From assembly GCA_017448965.1 (NCBI GenBank), contig JAFSKK010000023.1, forward strand, positions 1-64,000: 64,000 nucleotides of DNA, in the 5' to 3' direction. The stretch comes from Bacteroidaceae bacterium (lineage in GTDB: Bacteria; Bacteroidota; Bacteroidia; Bacteroidales; Bacteroidaceae). How positions within the stretch are numbered: the stretch's first letter is position 1; every line of letters starts with the position of its first letter. The notes beneath the pieces were generated by a model. That model was not told the origin of the DNA. It saw nothing but the letters and a program-made list of their open reading frames with translations, and did not search any database. Position numbers and translations under genes: made by a program. Shown one piece after another: positions 7,990 to 16,351 of this stretch.

Positions 7990-8337
7990 ATGAAAAAGAT
8001 TGAAGCAATCATCCGCAAGACAAAGTTCGAGGATGTGAAAGAAGCATTGTTGCAGTCAGACATCGACTGGTTTGAGTACCACAACGTGCACGGCATCGGA
8101 CAAAGCCGTGAGGAGCGCATCTATCGTGGCGTTCAGTACTCAACAGATGTGATTGAGCGCGTTGCGCTGACCATCGTGTGCCGTGACCAGTTCGTGGACC
8201 CAACAGTGAAGGTCATCCTGAGGGTGGCGCACACGGGCGAGATCGGCGACGGACGCATCTTCGTGAGCGACATGATAGACACATGGAGCATCCGCACAGG
8301 CGAGAACGGTGACACCGTATTGAGAGACAAGAAGTAA
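7990..8337 (+). CDS. glnK: PII nitrogen regulatory protein
   Basis: A 115-residue PII signalling protein that would bind ATP/ADP and 2-oxoglutarate and gate the ammonium channel encoded next to it. MKKIEAII begins the protein; the T-loop GIGQSREERIYRGVQY retains the Tyr corresponding to the uridylylated Tyr51 of E. coli but is one residue shorter; HTGEIGDGRIFV is the family B-loop signature and IRTGENGDTVL the C-loop. Its place directly before amtB supports glnK rather than glnB. Separated from the leader peptide by a terminator-like hairpin. Confidence 0.92.
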   Translation: MKKIEAIIRKTKFEDVKEALLQSDIDWFEYHNVHGIGQSREERIYRGVQYSTDVIERVALTIVCRDQFVDPTVKVILRVAHTGEIGDGRIFVSDMIDTWSIRTGENGDTVLRDKK

Positions 8338-8400
8338 AAGTTTAGCAGTCACGTAAGACTCAAACAAGAATTAGTCACAACACAAACACAAAACACAACA

Positions 8401-9657
8401 ATGAACGAAGTAGGAATTTCACTCGATACCGTATGGATGCTATTAGCAGCCATGTTGGTCTTCTGGATGCAACCAGGATTCGCCTTGTGTGAGGCGGGAT
8501 TCACACGCAGTAAGAACTGTGCAAACATCTTGATGAAGAACTTTGTCGACTTCATGTTCGGCTCCCTGCTGTTCTTCTTCATCGGCTTCGGCATCATGTT
8601 CGGCAGCGATGTCCTTGGCGGTTTCATCGGCATACCAAACTGGGGCGACCTCTCTTTCTATTCGGGCGACCTGCCCGTGGAAGGTTTCCTGATTTTCGAA
8701 ACCGTCTTCTGTGCCACCAGTGCCACCATCGTGAGCGGTGCTATGGCTGAACGTACGAAGTTCTCGATGTATCTCGTGTACAGCGCTTTCATCTCACTCA
8801 TCATCTATCCCGTTGAGGGTCACTGGACTTGGGGCGGCGGTTGGCTTTGCAACGATGCTGCCGACTCGTTCATGATGACGACCTTCGGCGATGTGTTCCA
8901 CGACTTTGCCGGTTCTGCCATCGTGCATAGTGTGGGCGGCGTGTTGGCATTGATTGGTGCCATCGCCCTCGGTCCCCGTCTGGGCAAGTACAGCAAGGAC
9001 GGCAAGAGCCGTGCCATCCCGGGCCACAACCTCGCCTTGGCAGCCCTCGGCGTGTTCATCCTCTGGCTCGGTTGGTTCGGTTTCAACCCTGGCAGCCAGT
9101 TGGCAGCCTCTGGCGAAGTGAACCGCGTGGCCATCTCTCACGTGTTCCTGACCACGAACCTTGCAGCTGTGGCAGGTGGTGTTGCCACCATGTTCCTCAC
9201 TTGGATCAAGTATGGTAAACCCTCCCTCTCTCTGACACTCAACGGCATCTTGGCCGGCCTCGTAGGTATCACTGCAGGTTGCGACCTCGTTTCTCCAATT
9301 GGAGCCGTCATCATCGGTCTCGTCTGCGGTATCGTGCTGGTCTTCGCCATTGAGTTCATCGACCACAAACTGCACATCGACGACCCTGTAGGCGCATCTT
9401 CCGTACACGGTGTCTGCGGTATTCTCGGTACCCTGATGACAGGTCTGCTCTCCACGAGCAACGGTGCTTTCTACGGAGGCGGTTGGGGCTTCTTCGGTGC
9501 TGAGTGCTTCGGCATCCTCGTCGTCGACCTTTGGGCAGCCGCATGTGGCCTGATCCTCTTCTACAGCATCAAGAAACTGCATGGACTCCGCGTGGACGCC
9601 CGCATTGAAGAAGAAGGTCTCGACATCTACGAACACGGAGAAAGCTGCTACAACTAA
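8401..9657 (+). CDS. amtB: Ammonium transporter
   Basis: A 418-residue Amt/Rh channel with about 11 membrane helices. The twin-His pore residues are in FHDFAGSAIVHSVGG and SVHGVCGILGTL, and the conserved EGHWTWGGGW-type loop is at about residues 139-149. It conducts ammonium across the inner membrane and would be blocked by the PII protein encoded 63 bp upstream. The start codon follows an A/C-rich spacer. Same operon as glnK. Confidence 0.95.
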   Translation: MNEVGISLDTVWMLLAAMLVFWMQPGFALCEAGFTRSKNCANILMKNFVDFMFGSLLFFFIGFGIMFGSDVLGGFIGIPNWGDLSFYSGDLPVEGFLIFETVFCATSATIVSGAMAERTKFSMYLVYSAFISLIIYPVEGHWTWGGGWLCNDAADSFMMTTFGDVFHDFAGSAIVHSVGGVLALIGAIALGPRLGKYSKDGKSRAIPGHNLALAALGVFILWLGWFGFNPGSQLAASGEVNRVAISHVFLTTNLAAVAGGVATMFLTWIKYGKPSLSLTLNGILAGLVGITAGCDLVSPIGAVIIGLVCGIVLVFAIEFIDHKLHIDDPVGASSVHGVCGILGTLMTGLLSTSNGAFYGGGWGFFGAECFGILVVDLWAAACGLILFYSIKKLHGLRVDARIEEEGLDIYEHGESCYN

Positions 9658-9742
9658 AGTTAATTGATGATTGACATTTCATAATTCATAATTTCTCATT
9701 TTTCAATAAACCCAAGTTATTAACTTCAAAAAGTATTTAGTC

Positions 9743-10462
9743 ATGAAAAAGGTAATTAGATTGTTTTCCCTCACGGCTTTGTTGCTCTGTGGAGCAACAG
9801 CCGTAGAGGCACAAAAGACGAAAGTGGAAGCAACCATCGGAGCGGACGTGGTGAATCAATATATCTGGCGTGGACAAGATTTAGGACACACGGCATTCCA
9901 ACCCACATTGGGCATCAGCTATAAAGGCCTTTCACTCTCTGCCTGGGGCAGCGTGGGATTGACCGATCCTGACGACACAAAGGAGTTTGACCTCACTCTT
10001 GGATACACCATCGGAGGTTTCAACATCGGTGTGACCGACTACTGGTTCAGCGAAGGGTTAGACCCCGAGAGTCGTTACTTCATGTATGAGGCTCATCGCA
10101 CCAACCACCTTTTTGAAGCCAATGTTGGCTACGATTTTGGTTGGGCAAGCATTCAATGGTTCACCAACTTTGCAGGAAACGACGGTGTGACCAAGAAGGG
10201 CAAACGCGCTTACAGTTCCTACTTCGAGATAGCAGCGCCTTTCAAACTCGCCACATGTGACTGGACAGCCACAGCAGGAGCAGTTCCTTACTACACCACT
10301 GCCTATGGCACAACCGGTTTCGCCGTGACCAACCTCGCACTTCGCGCAACGAAGGAAATCAAGGTGACCGAATCGTTCAGCATTCCTATTTTCGGAGAAG
10401 TGGCAGCCAATCCATGCAGCCAAAAAGCTTATCTGGTCTTTGGATTAACTTTGCGTCCTTAA
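9743..10462 (+). CDS. Porin-like outer-membrane protein of the nitrogen operon
   Basis: 239 residues with a clear signal peptide (LFSLTALLLCGATAVEA) and a following stretch of alternating hydrophobic and aromatic beta strands; VVNQYIWRGQDLGHTAFQPT and GLSLSAWGSVGL resemble TorF-type putative porins. It probably forms an outer-membrane barrel. Placed between amtB and asnB, it may admit ammonium, amino acids or another nitrogen source, but this is inference from position only. A strong terminator follows it. Confidence 0.7.
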   Translation: MKKVIRLFSLTALLLCGATAVEAQKTKVEATIGADVVNQYIWRGQDLGHTAFQPTLGISYKGLSLSAWGSVGLTDPDDTKEFDLTLGYTIGGFNIGVTDYWFSEGLDPESRYFMYEAHRTNHLFEANVGYDFGWASIQWFTNFAGNDGVTKKGKRAYSSYFEIAAPFKLATCDWTATAGAVPYYTTAYGTTGFAVTNLALRATKEIKVTESFSIPIFGEVAANPCSQKAYLVFGLTLRP

Positions 10463-10479
10463 TCCCCACCAGTATCCCC

Positions 10480-10520
10480 TCTCCTTCCCCAAGAGGGAGA
10501 GGGGAATTCTTTTTCTCCTG
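10480..10520 (+). terminator. Terminator after the porin-like gene
   Basis: CCCCTCTCC pairs with GGAGAGGGG (9 bp) around a short loop and is followed by AATTCTTTTT. It separates the glnK-amtB-porin unit from asnB-glnA, which has its own promoter. Confidence 0.7.
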
Positions 10521-10612
10521 CATTTGTGTAGCAAAAAGAGTAAAAACAAATAAAATGATAAGAAAATTCAATATTTGTTTACAAAATGATTGCATATTAA
10601 ATACAAAGTTTG

Positions 10613-10620
10613 TAATTTTG
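10613..10620 (+). promoter_or_regulatory. Promoter -7 box of asnB-glnA
   Basis: TAATTTTG preceded, after exactly 20 bp, by TTG at 10590-10592 as -33 element. The asnB ATG follows 64 bp downstream. Confidence 0.55.
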
Positions 10621-10684
10621 CAACCAAAATAAGGAAAACAAAAACAAACTGATTCTAACAGCGCAAGCATAAAAGCAAAAAGAC

Positions 10685-12373
10685 ATGTGCGGATTTGTAG
10701 GTATATTGAAGATGAAAGGCGACGCTCGACAGAAACGCGAGCAAGCGTTGAAGATGTCAGCAAAGATTCGGCATCGCGGTCCCGACTGGAGCGGAGTGTA
10801 CAGCAGCGACAAGACTGTGCTGGCACATGAGCGCCTAGCCATTGTTGACCCGCTGTCGGGTGGGCAGCCATTGTATTCGGCTGATGGTAAGAAGGTGCTG
10901 GCTGTAAATGGCGAGATTTACAACCATCAGGAGATTCGACGTCGGTTCGCAGGTCAATATGAGTTCCAGACAGGTTCTGACTGTGAGGTCATATTAGCCT
11001 TATATGAGCGGCATGGAGCCGACTTTATCGACCAACTGAATGGCATCTTCTCGTTCGTTTTGTACGATGCTACAACTGACGACTACTTGGTGGCACGCGA
11101 TCCCATCGGTGTTATACCTTTATATATAGGACACGACCAGGATGGAACCGTATATGTGGCAAGCGAACTGAAGGCTTTGGAAGGTCAGTGTGATGAGTAC
11201 AAGCCCTTTCCTCCCGGACATTTCTGCACAAGCAAGCACGGTGGTCAGACAGAACGCTGGTATCAACGCGATTGGTTCAGCTATGATGATATGAAGTGGG
11301 CGACATCCGACCGCGAGGAGGCTGTGAAGATGGTGAAAGAGGCATTGATGGCAACTGTGAAACGCCAGTTGATGAGCGACGTGCCATACGGTGTGCTGCT
11401 GTCAGGCGGTTTGGACAGTTCGGTGGTGTCGGCCATTGCAAAGTTATATGCCGCCAAAAGAATTGAAACGAATGATGAACACGATGCGTGGTGGCCAAGA
11501 CTACACTCGTTTGCAGTGGGTTTGAAAGGTGCCCCCGACCTATCAAAAGCACGTGAAGTGGCCGAACACATCGGCACTGTGCACCATGAGGTGAACTACA
11601 CTATCCAGGAAGGTTTGGATGCCATCCGCGATGTGATCTACTATATTGAAACTTACGATGTGACGACTGTACGTGCCTCTACTCCTATGTATTTGTTGGC
11701 ACGCGTCATCCGCAGCATGGGCATCAAGATGGTGCTGAGCGGCGAAGGAGCCGACGAGATTTTCGGAGGATACCTCTACTTCCACAAGGCTCCCAACGCG
11801 AAGGCCTTCCATGAGGAGACGGTGCGGAAACTGAAAAAACTCCACTTCTACGACTGCCTGAGAGCCAACAAATCGCTGATGGCATGGGGCATCGAAGGAC
11901 GTGTACCCTTCCTCGACAAAGAATTCCTTGACGTTGCCATGCGTATCGACCCCGCACTGAAGATGTGTCCTGGAAAGACCATCGAAAAGGGCGTAGTGCG
12001 CGAAGGTTTTGCCGACATGTTGCCCGACAGCGTGGCATGGAGACAGAAGGAACAGTTCAGCGACGGTGTAGGCTACAGTTGGATTGACACGCTGAAGGAC
12101 ATCACCTCCAAACTGGTGAGCGACGAGCAGATGGCACATGCAGCAGAACGCTTCCCTATCAACCCGCCACTGAACAAGGAGGAATATTATTACCGCAGCA
12201 TCTTCGAAGAGCACTTCCCCAGCGATTCGGCTGCACGAAGCGTAAACCAGGAAGCCTCGGTGGCATGTTCCACCGCCATCGCCCTCGAATGGGACGCTGC
12301 TTTCAAAAACATGAACGAACCCAGCGGACGAGCCGTGAAGGACGTGCATGAAAATGGAGAAAATGAAAAATGA
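10685..12373 (+). CDS. asnB: Asparagine synthetase B, glutamine-hydrolysing
   Basis: A 562-residue two-domain enzyme making asparagine from aspartate, ATP and glutamine. It begins Met-Cys-Gly-Phe, so Cys2 is the N-terminal amidotransferase nucleophile after Met removal; ALYERHGADFIDQLNGIFSF belongs to the class II glutaminase domain (residues 1-200). The synthetase domain has the PP-loop LLSGGLDSSVVSAIA at about residue 240 and LSGEGADEIFGGYLYF. Followed after 66 bp by glnA, presumably cotranscribed. The spacer holds a 7-bp A-rich tandem repeat. Confidence 0.95.
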   Translation: MCGFVGILKMKGDARQKREQALKMSAKIRHRGPDWSGVYSSDKTVLAHERLAIVDPLSGGQPLYSADGKKVLAVNGEIYNHQEIRRRFAGQYEFQTGSDCEVILALYERHGADFIDQLNGIFSFVLYDATTDDYLVARDPIGVIPLYIGHDQDGTVYVASELKALEGQCDEYKPFPPGHFCTSKHGGQTERWYQRDWFSYDDMKWATSDREEAVKMVKEALMATVKRQLMSDVPYGVLLSGGLDSSVVSAIAKLYAAKRIETNDEHDAWWPRLHSFAVGLKGAPDLSKAREVAEHIGTVHHEVNYTIQEGLDAIRDVIYYIETYDVTTVRASTPMYLLARVIRSMGIKMVLSGEGADEIFGGYLYFHKAPNAKAFHEETVRKLKKLHFYDCLRANKSLMAWGIEGRVPFLDKEFLDVAMRIDPALKMCPGKTIEKGVVREGFADMLPDSVAWRQKEQFSDGVGYSWIDTLKDITSKLVSDEQMAHAAERFPINPPLNKEEYYYRSIFEEHFPSDSAARSVNQEASVACSTAIALEWDAAFKNMNEPSGRAVKDVHENGENEK

Positions 12374-12406
12374 AAAGTGAAAAATGAAAAATGAAAAATT
12401 GAAATT
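12360..12406. repeat. 7-bp A-rich tandem repeat between asnB and glnA
   Basis: About six copies of a TGAAAAA-like 7-mer, starting within the last codons of asnB and filling most of the spacer before glnA. A low-complexity repeat of this kind can vary in copy number and alter the spacing between cotranscribed genes. Confidence 0.5.
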
Positions 12407-12439
12407 TAAAATATAATAATCACAAACACAAGGAGCATT

Positions 12440-14626
12440 ATGAGCAAACTAAGATTTGACGTGGTGCAGGATGCTTTCAAGAAGAAAGCAGTGCCTGCTG
12501 AGAAAGTAACCGAACAGACATCGAAGTATTTCGGCGAATTAGTGTTCAACCGCGAGAAGATGCGCAAGTACCTCAGCAGCGATACGTATGAGGCACTCAT
12601 TGACTGTATCGACAATGGTCATGCGCTGAATCGTGCCATTGCCAACGAAGTGGCCGACGGCATGAAGACTTGGGCAATGGAGCACGGCGTGACGCACATC
12701 ACCCACTGGTTCCAGCCACTCACCGAAGGAACTGCCGAAAAGCATGACTCACTGATGGAGTATGACGGTAAGGGCGGTATGTTGGAAGAGTTTGATGGCA
12801 AGTCACTCATTCAGCAGGAACCTGATGCCAGTTCCTTCCCAAGCGGTGGCATCCGTGCCACTTTCGAGGCACGTGGCTACACGGCATGGGATCCCACTTC
12901 TCCTGTGTTCATTCAAGACGATACATTGTGTATCCCTACCGTATTCGTGTCTTACACAGGTGAGGCGCTCGACTACAAGACTCCGCTGAAGAAATCGCTG
13001 AAGGCTGTGAGCGACGCCGCTGTGCCTATCTGCCAGATGTTCGACCCCAAAGTGAAGAAGGTCTATTCTTATCTGGGTTGGGAGCAGGAGTATTTCCTCG
13101 TGGACGAAGACCTCTACGCTGCACGTCCTGACCTCATGCTGACAGGCCGCACATTGATGGGTCATGAATCGTCGAAGAACCAGCAGTTGGACGACCACTA
13201 CTTCGGTGCCATCCCATCCCGTGTGATGGAGTTCATGAAGGACGTGGAAATCGCTGGCTACCGTCACGGCATTCCATTGAAGACCCGTCACAACGAGGTG
13301 GCACCCAACCAGTTTGAGTTGGCTCCTATTTATGGCGAAACCAACCTCTCGAACGACCAGAACCAGATGATGATGAACCTGATGAACCAGATTGCCCGCA
13401 AGCACGGATTTGTGCTCTTGTTGCATGAGAAGCCATTTGCTGGCATCAATGGTTCAGGTAAGCACAACAACTGGTCGCTCGGCACCGATACAGGCACTCT
13501 GTTGCTGGCTCCTGGTAAGGATGCGATGGGCAACCTGCAGTTCGTCACCTTCTTCGTGAACGTGCTGGTGGCCGTTCAGAAGCATGATGCCCTGCTGAAA
13601 GCCTCTATCGCTTCAGCCACCAACGCTCATCGTCTGGGTGCCAACGAAGCACCTCCAGCCATCATCTCGTCTTTCCTCGGACACACGATGACAAACGTGC
13701 TGCACAAGTTGCTCGAAGTGCCATCTGACACTCCTATCGAGATTGCTGGCAAGAAGGGCAAGTCACTGGGTCTGGTGGAAATTCCAGAAATCTTCATCGA
13801 CAACACCGACCGCAACCGAACCAGCCCATTCGCCTTCACAGGTAACCGCTTTGAGTTCCGCGCTGTAGGTTCATGTGCTAACTGTGCAGGTGCGATGACC
13901 ACCCTCAATGCTGCTGTGGCCGATCAGTTGACTGCATTCAAGGCTGCAGTAGACAAGGAAATGGCAGCAGGCAAGGCTATGAACATCGCCTTCATGGACG
14001 TGCTGAAACCACTCATCGCCAGCATCATCGACAAGGTTTGCTTCGATGGCAACGGATATGCCGACGAATGGAAGGCCGAGGCACAACGTCGCGGACTTGA
14101 CACAGAAATCTGTGTGCCCAAGATGTTTGAGTCGTTCACCAAGCCTGAATCGGTGGAGATGTTCGCTCGCACAGGCGTCTATACGGAGGCTGAACTGAAA
14201 GCCCGCAACGAGGTGAAATGGGAGACCTACACGAAGAAAGTGCAGATTGAAGCACGTGTGATGGGACGTATGGCACAAAACCACATCATCCCTGCCGCAC
14301 TTGCCTACAAGACTCGCCTGCTCAACATCGTCACACAACTGAAGAGCCTCTATCCTGATGACTTCGAGACGATGGCACAAACAGAACTGGCACTGCTCCA
14401 GCGTGTTACGAAACTCATCGAGGAGGTACGCACCAAGTGTGCCGCTATGGTGGATGCCCGCAAGGCTGCCAACAAGATTGAAGATGAGTACGAGAAGGCA
14501 CTTGCCTACTACGACATCGCTGAATCACTCTTCGCCATCCGTCGCCCCATCGACAAACTCGAAGAAGTGGTCGACAACGACCTCTGGCCACTGCCGAAGT
14601 ATCGCGAGCTTTTGTTTATTAACTGA
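12440..14626 (+). CDS. glnN: Type III glutamine synthetase
   Basis: At 728 residues this is the large GSIII form typical of Bacteroidetes and cyanobacteria, not the 440-470-residue GSI. It condenses ammonium and glutamate with ATP. Family segments include FPSGGIRATFEARGYTAWDP near residue 135, the Glu-rich GWEQEYFLVD, the nucleotide and metal region KTRHNEVAPNQFELAPIYGE, and LLHEKPFAGINGSGKHNNWS. Last gene of the nitrogen block, with a strong terminator 17 bp after its stop. Confidence 0.95.
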   Translation: MSKLRFDVVQDAFKKKAVPAEKVTEQTSKYFGELVFNREKMRKYLSSDTYEALIDCIDNGHALNRAIANEVADGMKTWAMEHGVTHITHWFQPLTEGTAEKHDSLMEYDGKGGMLEEFDGKSLIQQEPDASSFPSGGIRATFEARGYTAWDPTSPVFIQDDTLCIPTVFVSYTGEALDYKTPLKKSLKAVSDAAVPICQMFDPKVKKVYSYLGWEQEYFLVDEDLYAARPDLMLTGRTLMGHESSKNQQLDDHYFGAIPSRVMEFMKDVEIAGYRHGIPLKTRHNEVAPNQFELAPIYGETNLSNDQNQMMMNLMNQIARKHGFVLLLHEKPFAGINGSGKHNNWSLGTDTGTLLLAPGKDAMGNLQFVTFFVNVLVAVQKHDALLKASIASATNAHRLGANEAPPAIISSFLGHTMTNVLHKLLEVPSDTPIEIAGKKGKSLGLVEIPEIFIDNTDRNRTSPFAFTGNRFEFRAVGSCANCAGAMTTLNAAVADQLTAFKAAVDKEMAAGKAMNIAFMDVLKPLIASIIDKVCFDGNGYADEWKAEAQRRGLDTEICVPKMFESFTKPESVEMFARTGVYTEAELKARNEVKWETYTKKVQIEARVMGRMAQNHIIPAALAYKTRLLNIVTQLKSLYPDDFETMAQTELALLQRVTKLIEEVRTKCAAMVDARKAANKIEDEYEKALAYYDIAESLFAIRRPIDKLEEVVDNDLWPLPKYRELLFIN

Positions 14627-14642
14627 TATAAATTCTTCCAAT

Positions 14643-14690
14643 ACGGAAGGAGGGGCTGCATGCCGCATGGATGCAACCCCTCCTTTTTTG
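14643..14690 (+). terminator. Strong terminator between glnA and nadC
   Basis: GGAGGGG-TGCAT pairs with ATGCA-CCCCTCC across a short loop and is followed by TTTTTT. It ends the nitrogen block and probably also serves nadC, which converges on it. Confidence 0.8.
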
Positions 14691-14711
14691 TTGTATGGAA
14701 ATAAAAATGAT

Positions 14712-15587
14712 TTACTTGATGATAAGCTTGTCGCTTCCTGCAGCCTTAAAACTCATATCAAGTCCTTTGACTGAATGAGTCAAGGCACCAAAGGAAATGA
14801 AATCCACACCAGCTTTGGCGTAAGGTATCATGGTGTCGAAAGTGATGCCACCTGAAGATTCGGTTTCGGCACGACCTGCCACCAGTTTAACAGCTTTGGC
14901 TGTGTCTTCAGGCGTGAAGTTGTCGAACATGATGCGGTCGCAACCCTCAGCAAGAGCTTCGTCCAGTTCCTTCCAGTTGCGCACCTCACACTCAATCTTC
15001 AAATCCTTATTGTGCTCCTTGCAATACTGCTTGGCACGTGAAATGGCGTTGTGAACACCTCCGCAGAAGTCGATGTGGTTGTCTTTCAGCAGAATCATAT
15101 CGAAAAGTCCGATGCGATGGTTCATGCCACCACCTATTTTCACGGCTTCCTTTTCCAGCATACGCATACCAGGAGTGGTCTTGCGGGTGTCGAGCACACG
15201 AGTCTTGGTGCCCGCATCGATCAATGCCTGCTGATACTTGTGGGTCATGGTGGCGATACCACTCATGCGCTGGAGGATATTAAGCATGAGACGTTCTGTC
15301 TGCAGAAGGCTCTGTTCCTTGCCTTTGACAGACATAACAATGTCACCTGGCTTCACATGAGCACCATCCTCGATATACACTTCCACCTCCATCGTGGGGT
15401 CGAAACGGCGGAACACCTCTTTTGCAATCTCCACACCAGCAAAGATGCCTTCCTCCTTGATGAGAAGTTTGCTTTCGCCGTATGCATCAGCAGGGATGCA
15501 ACAGAGCGTGGTGTGGTCACCGTCACCTATGTCTTCAGCAAAGGCGAGATCAATCAGACGGTCATTGAGTTCTTCTACGCTTAACAT
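14712..15587 (-). CDS. nadC: Nicotinate-nucleotide pyrophosphorylase (carboxylating)
   Basis: Converts quinolinate and PRPP to nicotinate mononucleotide in de novo NAD synthesis. About 291 residues from the start MLSVEELNDRLIDLAFAEDI, which I prefer to the longer frame reaching 15626. Family motifs present: GDHTTLCCIPA, LLNILQRMSGIATMT, TRVLDTRKTTPGMRMLEK, KIGGGMNHRIGLFDMILLKD and VDFISFGALTHSVKGLDMS. It overlaps the 3' end of the outer-membrane protein gene by about 26 bp. No nadA or nadB neighbours are in the window. Confidence 0.93.
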   Translation of the reverse strand: MLSVEELNDRLIDLAFAEDIGDGDHTTLCCIPADAYGESKLLIKEEGIFAGVEIAKEVFRRFDPTMEVEVYIEDGAHVKPGDIVMSVKGKEQSLLQTERLMLNILQRMSGIATMTHKYQQALIDAGTKTRVLDTRKTTPGMRMLEKEAVKIGGGMNHRIGLFDMILLKDNHIDFCGGVHNAISRAKQYCKEHNKDLKIECEVRNWKELDEALAEGCDRIMFDNFTPEDTAKAVKLVAGRAETESSGGITFDTMIPYAKAGVDFISFGALTHSVKGLDMSFKAAGSDKLIIK

Positions 15588-16092
15588 AATCGGAAGGTTT
15601 TTTATCGTTATCAAAATACCATGCAAGTCCCACTTTCACACCCACTTTGCTATACTCGGAAAACTTGTTGGTGGAAATGTCGTAGTAGAGGGATGGCTCG
15701 ATGGTGAGATGGCGATTGAGGAAGAAGCAATAGCCAATCTCTGGAGTGAATTGAAGGTCGTTGAAGTTGGGTGCACCATGCAAATACTTCGCGCCAGCCT
15801 GCAAAAAGAGGCCGTTTTGTTCGATGAGATAGCGGCACTTCAACCCAGCATAGAGCGACTGCATGTCTTTGTTGTGGAAGTCGAATCCCACTTCTGAGAT
15901 CAGCATCCATGCTTCTTCGAACATATAGCCGCCATTCACACCCAGATTGATGCCAAACTTGTCGTGCTTACTGTAGGAAAGACCCGCAGTATTAGTGGTA
16001 GCCGCCAGATAATACTTGCCTTTTTCAAACTGTGCAAATGCGCTGCCCATGCTGATGAAGGCAAGCACAAATGTAAAAACGATTTTCTTCAT
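15562..16092 (-). CDS. Small outer-membrane beta-barrel protein
   Basis: About 176 residues from MKKIVFTFVLAFISMGSAFA, a clear signal peptide ending AFA-Q. The mature part alternates polar and aromatic residues (KYYLAATTNTAGLSYS, LGVNGGYMFEEAWMLISEVG) and resembles eight-strand OmpW- or OmpX-like barrels of Bacteroidetes. It ends in a basic tail, VKRRRTQ. No ligand can be inferred. The longer start at 16107 adds only five residues before the signal peptide. Confidence 0.7.
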   Translation of the reverse strand: MKKIVFTFVLAFISMGSAFAQFEKGKYYLAATTNTAGLSYSKHDKFGINLGVNGGYMFEEAWMLISEVGFDFHNKDMQSLYAGLKCRYLIEQNGLFLQAGAKYLHGAPNFNDLQFTPEIGYCFFLNRHLTIEPSLYYDISTNKFSEYSKVGVKVGLAWYFDNDKKPSDYVKRRRTQ

Positions 16093-16093
16093 A

Positions 16094-16150
16094 CGCTCAT
16101 TTATCAATTAAGAATTATCAATTATGAATTGTGAATTATCAATTATGAAT
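16094..16150. repeat. Short AT-rich direct repeat between small genes
   Basis: GAATTATCAATTATGAATT occurs twice with a two-base spacer, plus a partial related copy upstream. It covers the spacer between the outer-membrane protein gene and the 59-residue frame and partly overlaps the stop of the latter. No function is evident. Confidence 0.5.
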
Positions 16151-16322
16151 TATTTAACCCTTCTTTCTTATACAAAGCCCATCCCAACGCAGCACAAATG
16201 GCTGCATAGCCCAGAATGTGGGGCAGATACTGAATCCAGGTGTTCCATGTAACACCATTATATATATAGAATCCGAGACCTGCCGTGAAGAAGGCGATGG
16301 GTTGCCAGAGATATCGTTTCAT
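16143..16322 (-). CDS. 59-residue membrane protein downstream of cstA
   Basis: A short frame reading MKRYLWQPIAFFTAGLGFYI at the start and LGWALYKKEGLNNS at the end. It has two hydrophobic segments (about residues 6-21 and 32-51) and a positively charged N-terminus. It starts 30 bp after the cstA stop on the same strand, so it is probably cotranscribed and may be a small partner of the CstA transporter, as YbdD-like proteins are in other bacteria; no sequence similarity to YbdD is claimed. Confidence 0.6.
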   Translation of the reverse strand: MKRYLWQPIAFFTAGLGFYIYNGVTWNTWIQYLPHILGYAAICAALGWALYKKEGLNNS

Positions 16323-16351
16323 GCGTTTTCGTCGAAAGGGTGAGAGGGTGA

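Noticed and set aside
9038..9636. Long minus-strand open frames opposite amtB and other GC-rich genes
   Set aside because: They are antisense shadows with no family motifs, arising from the codon use of the real genes.
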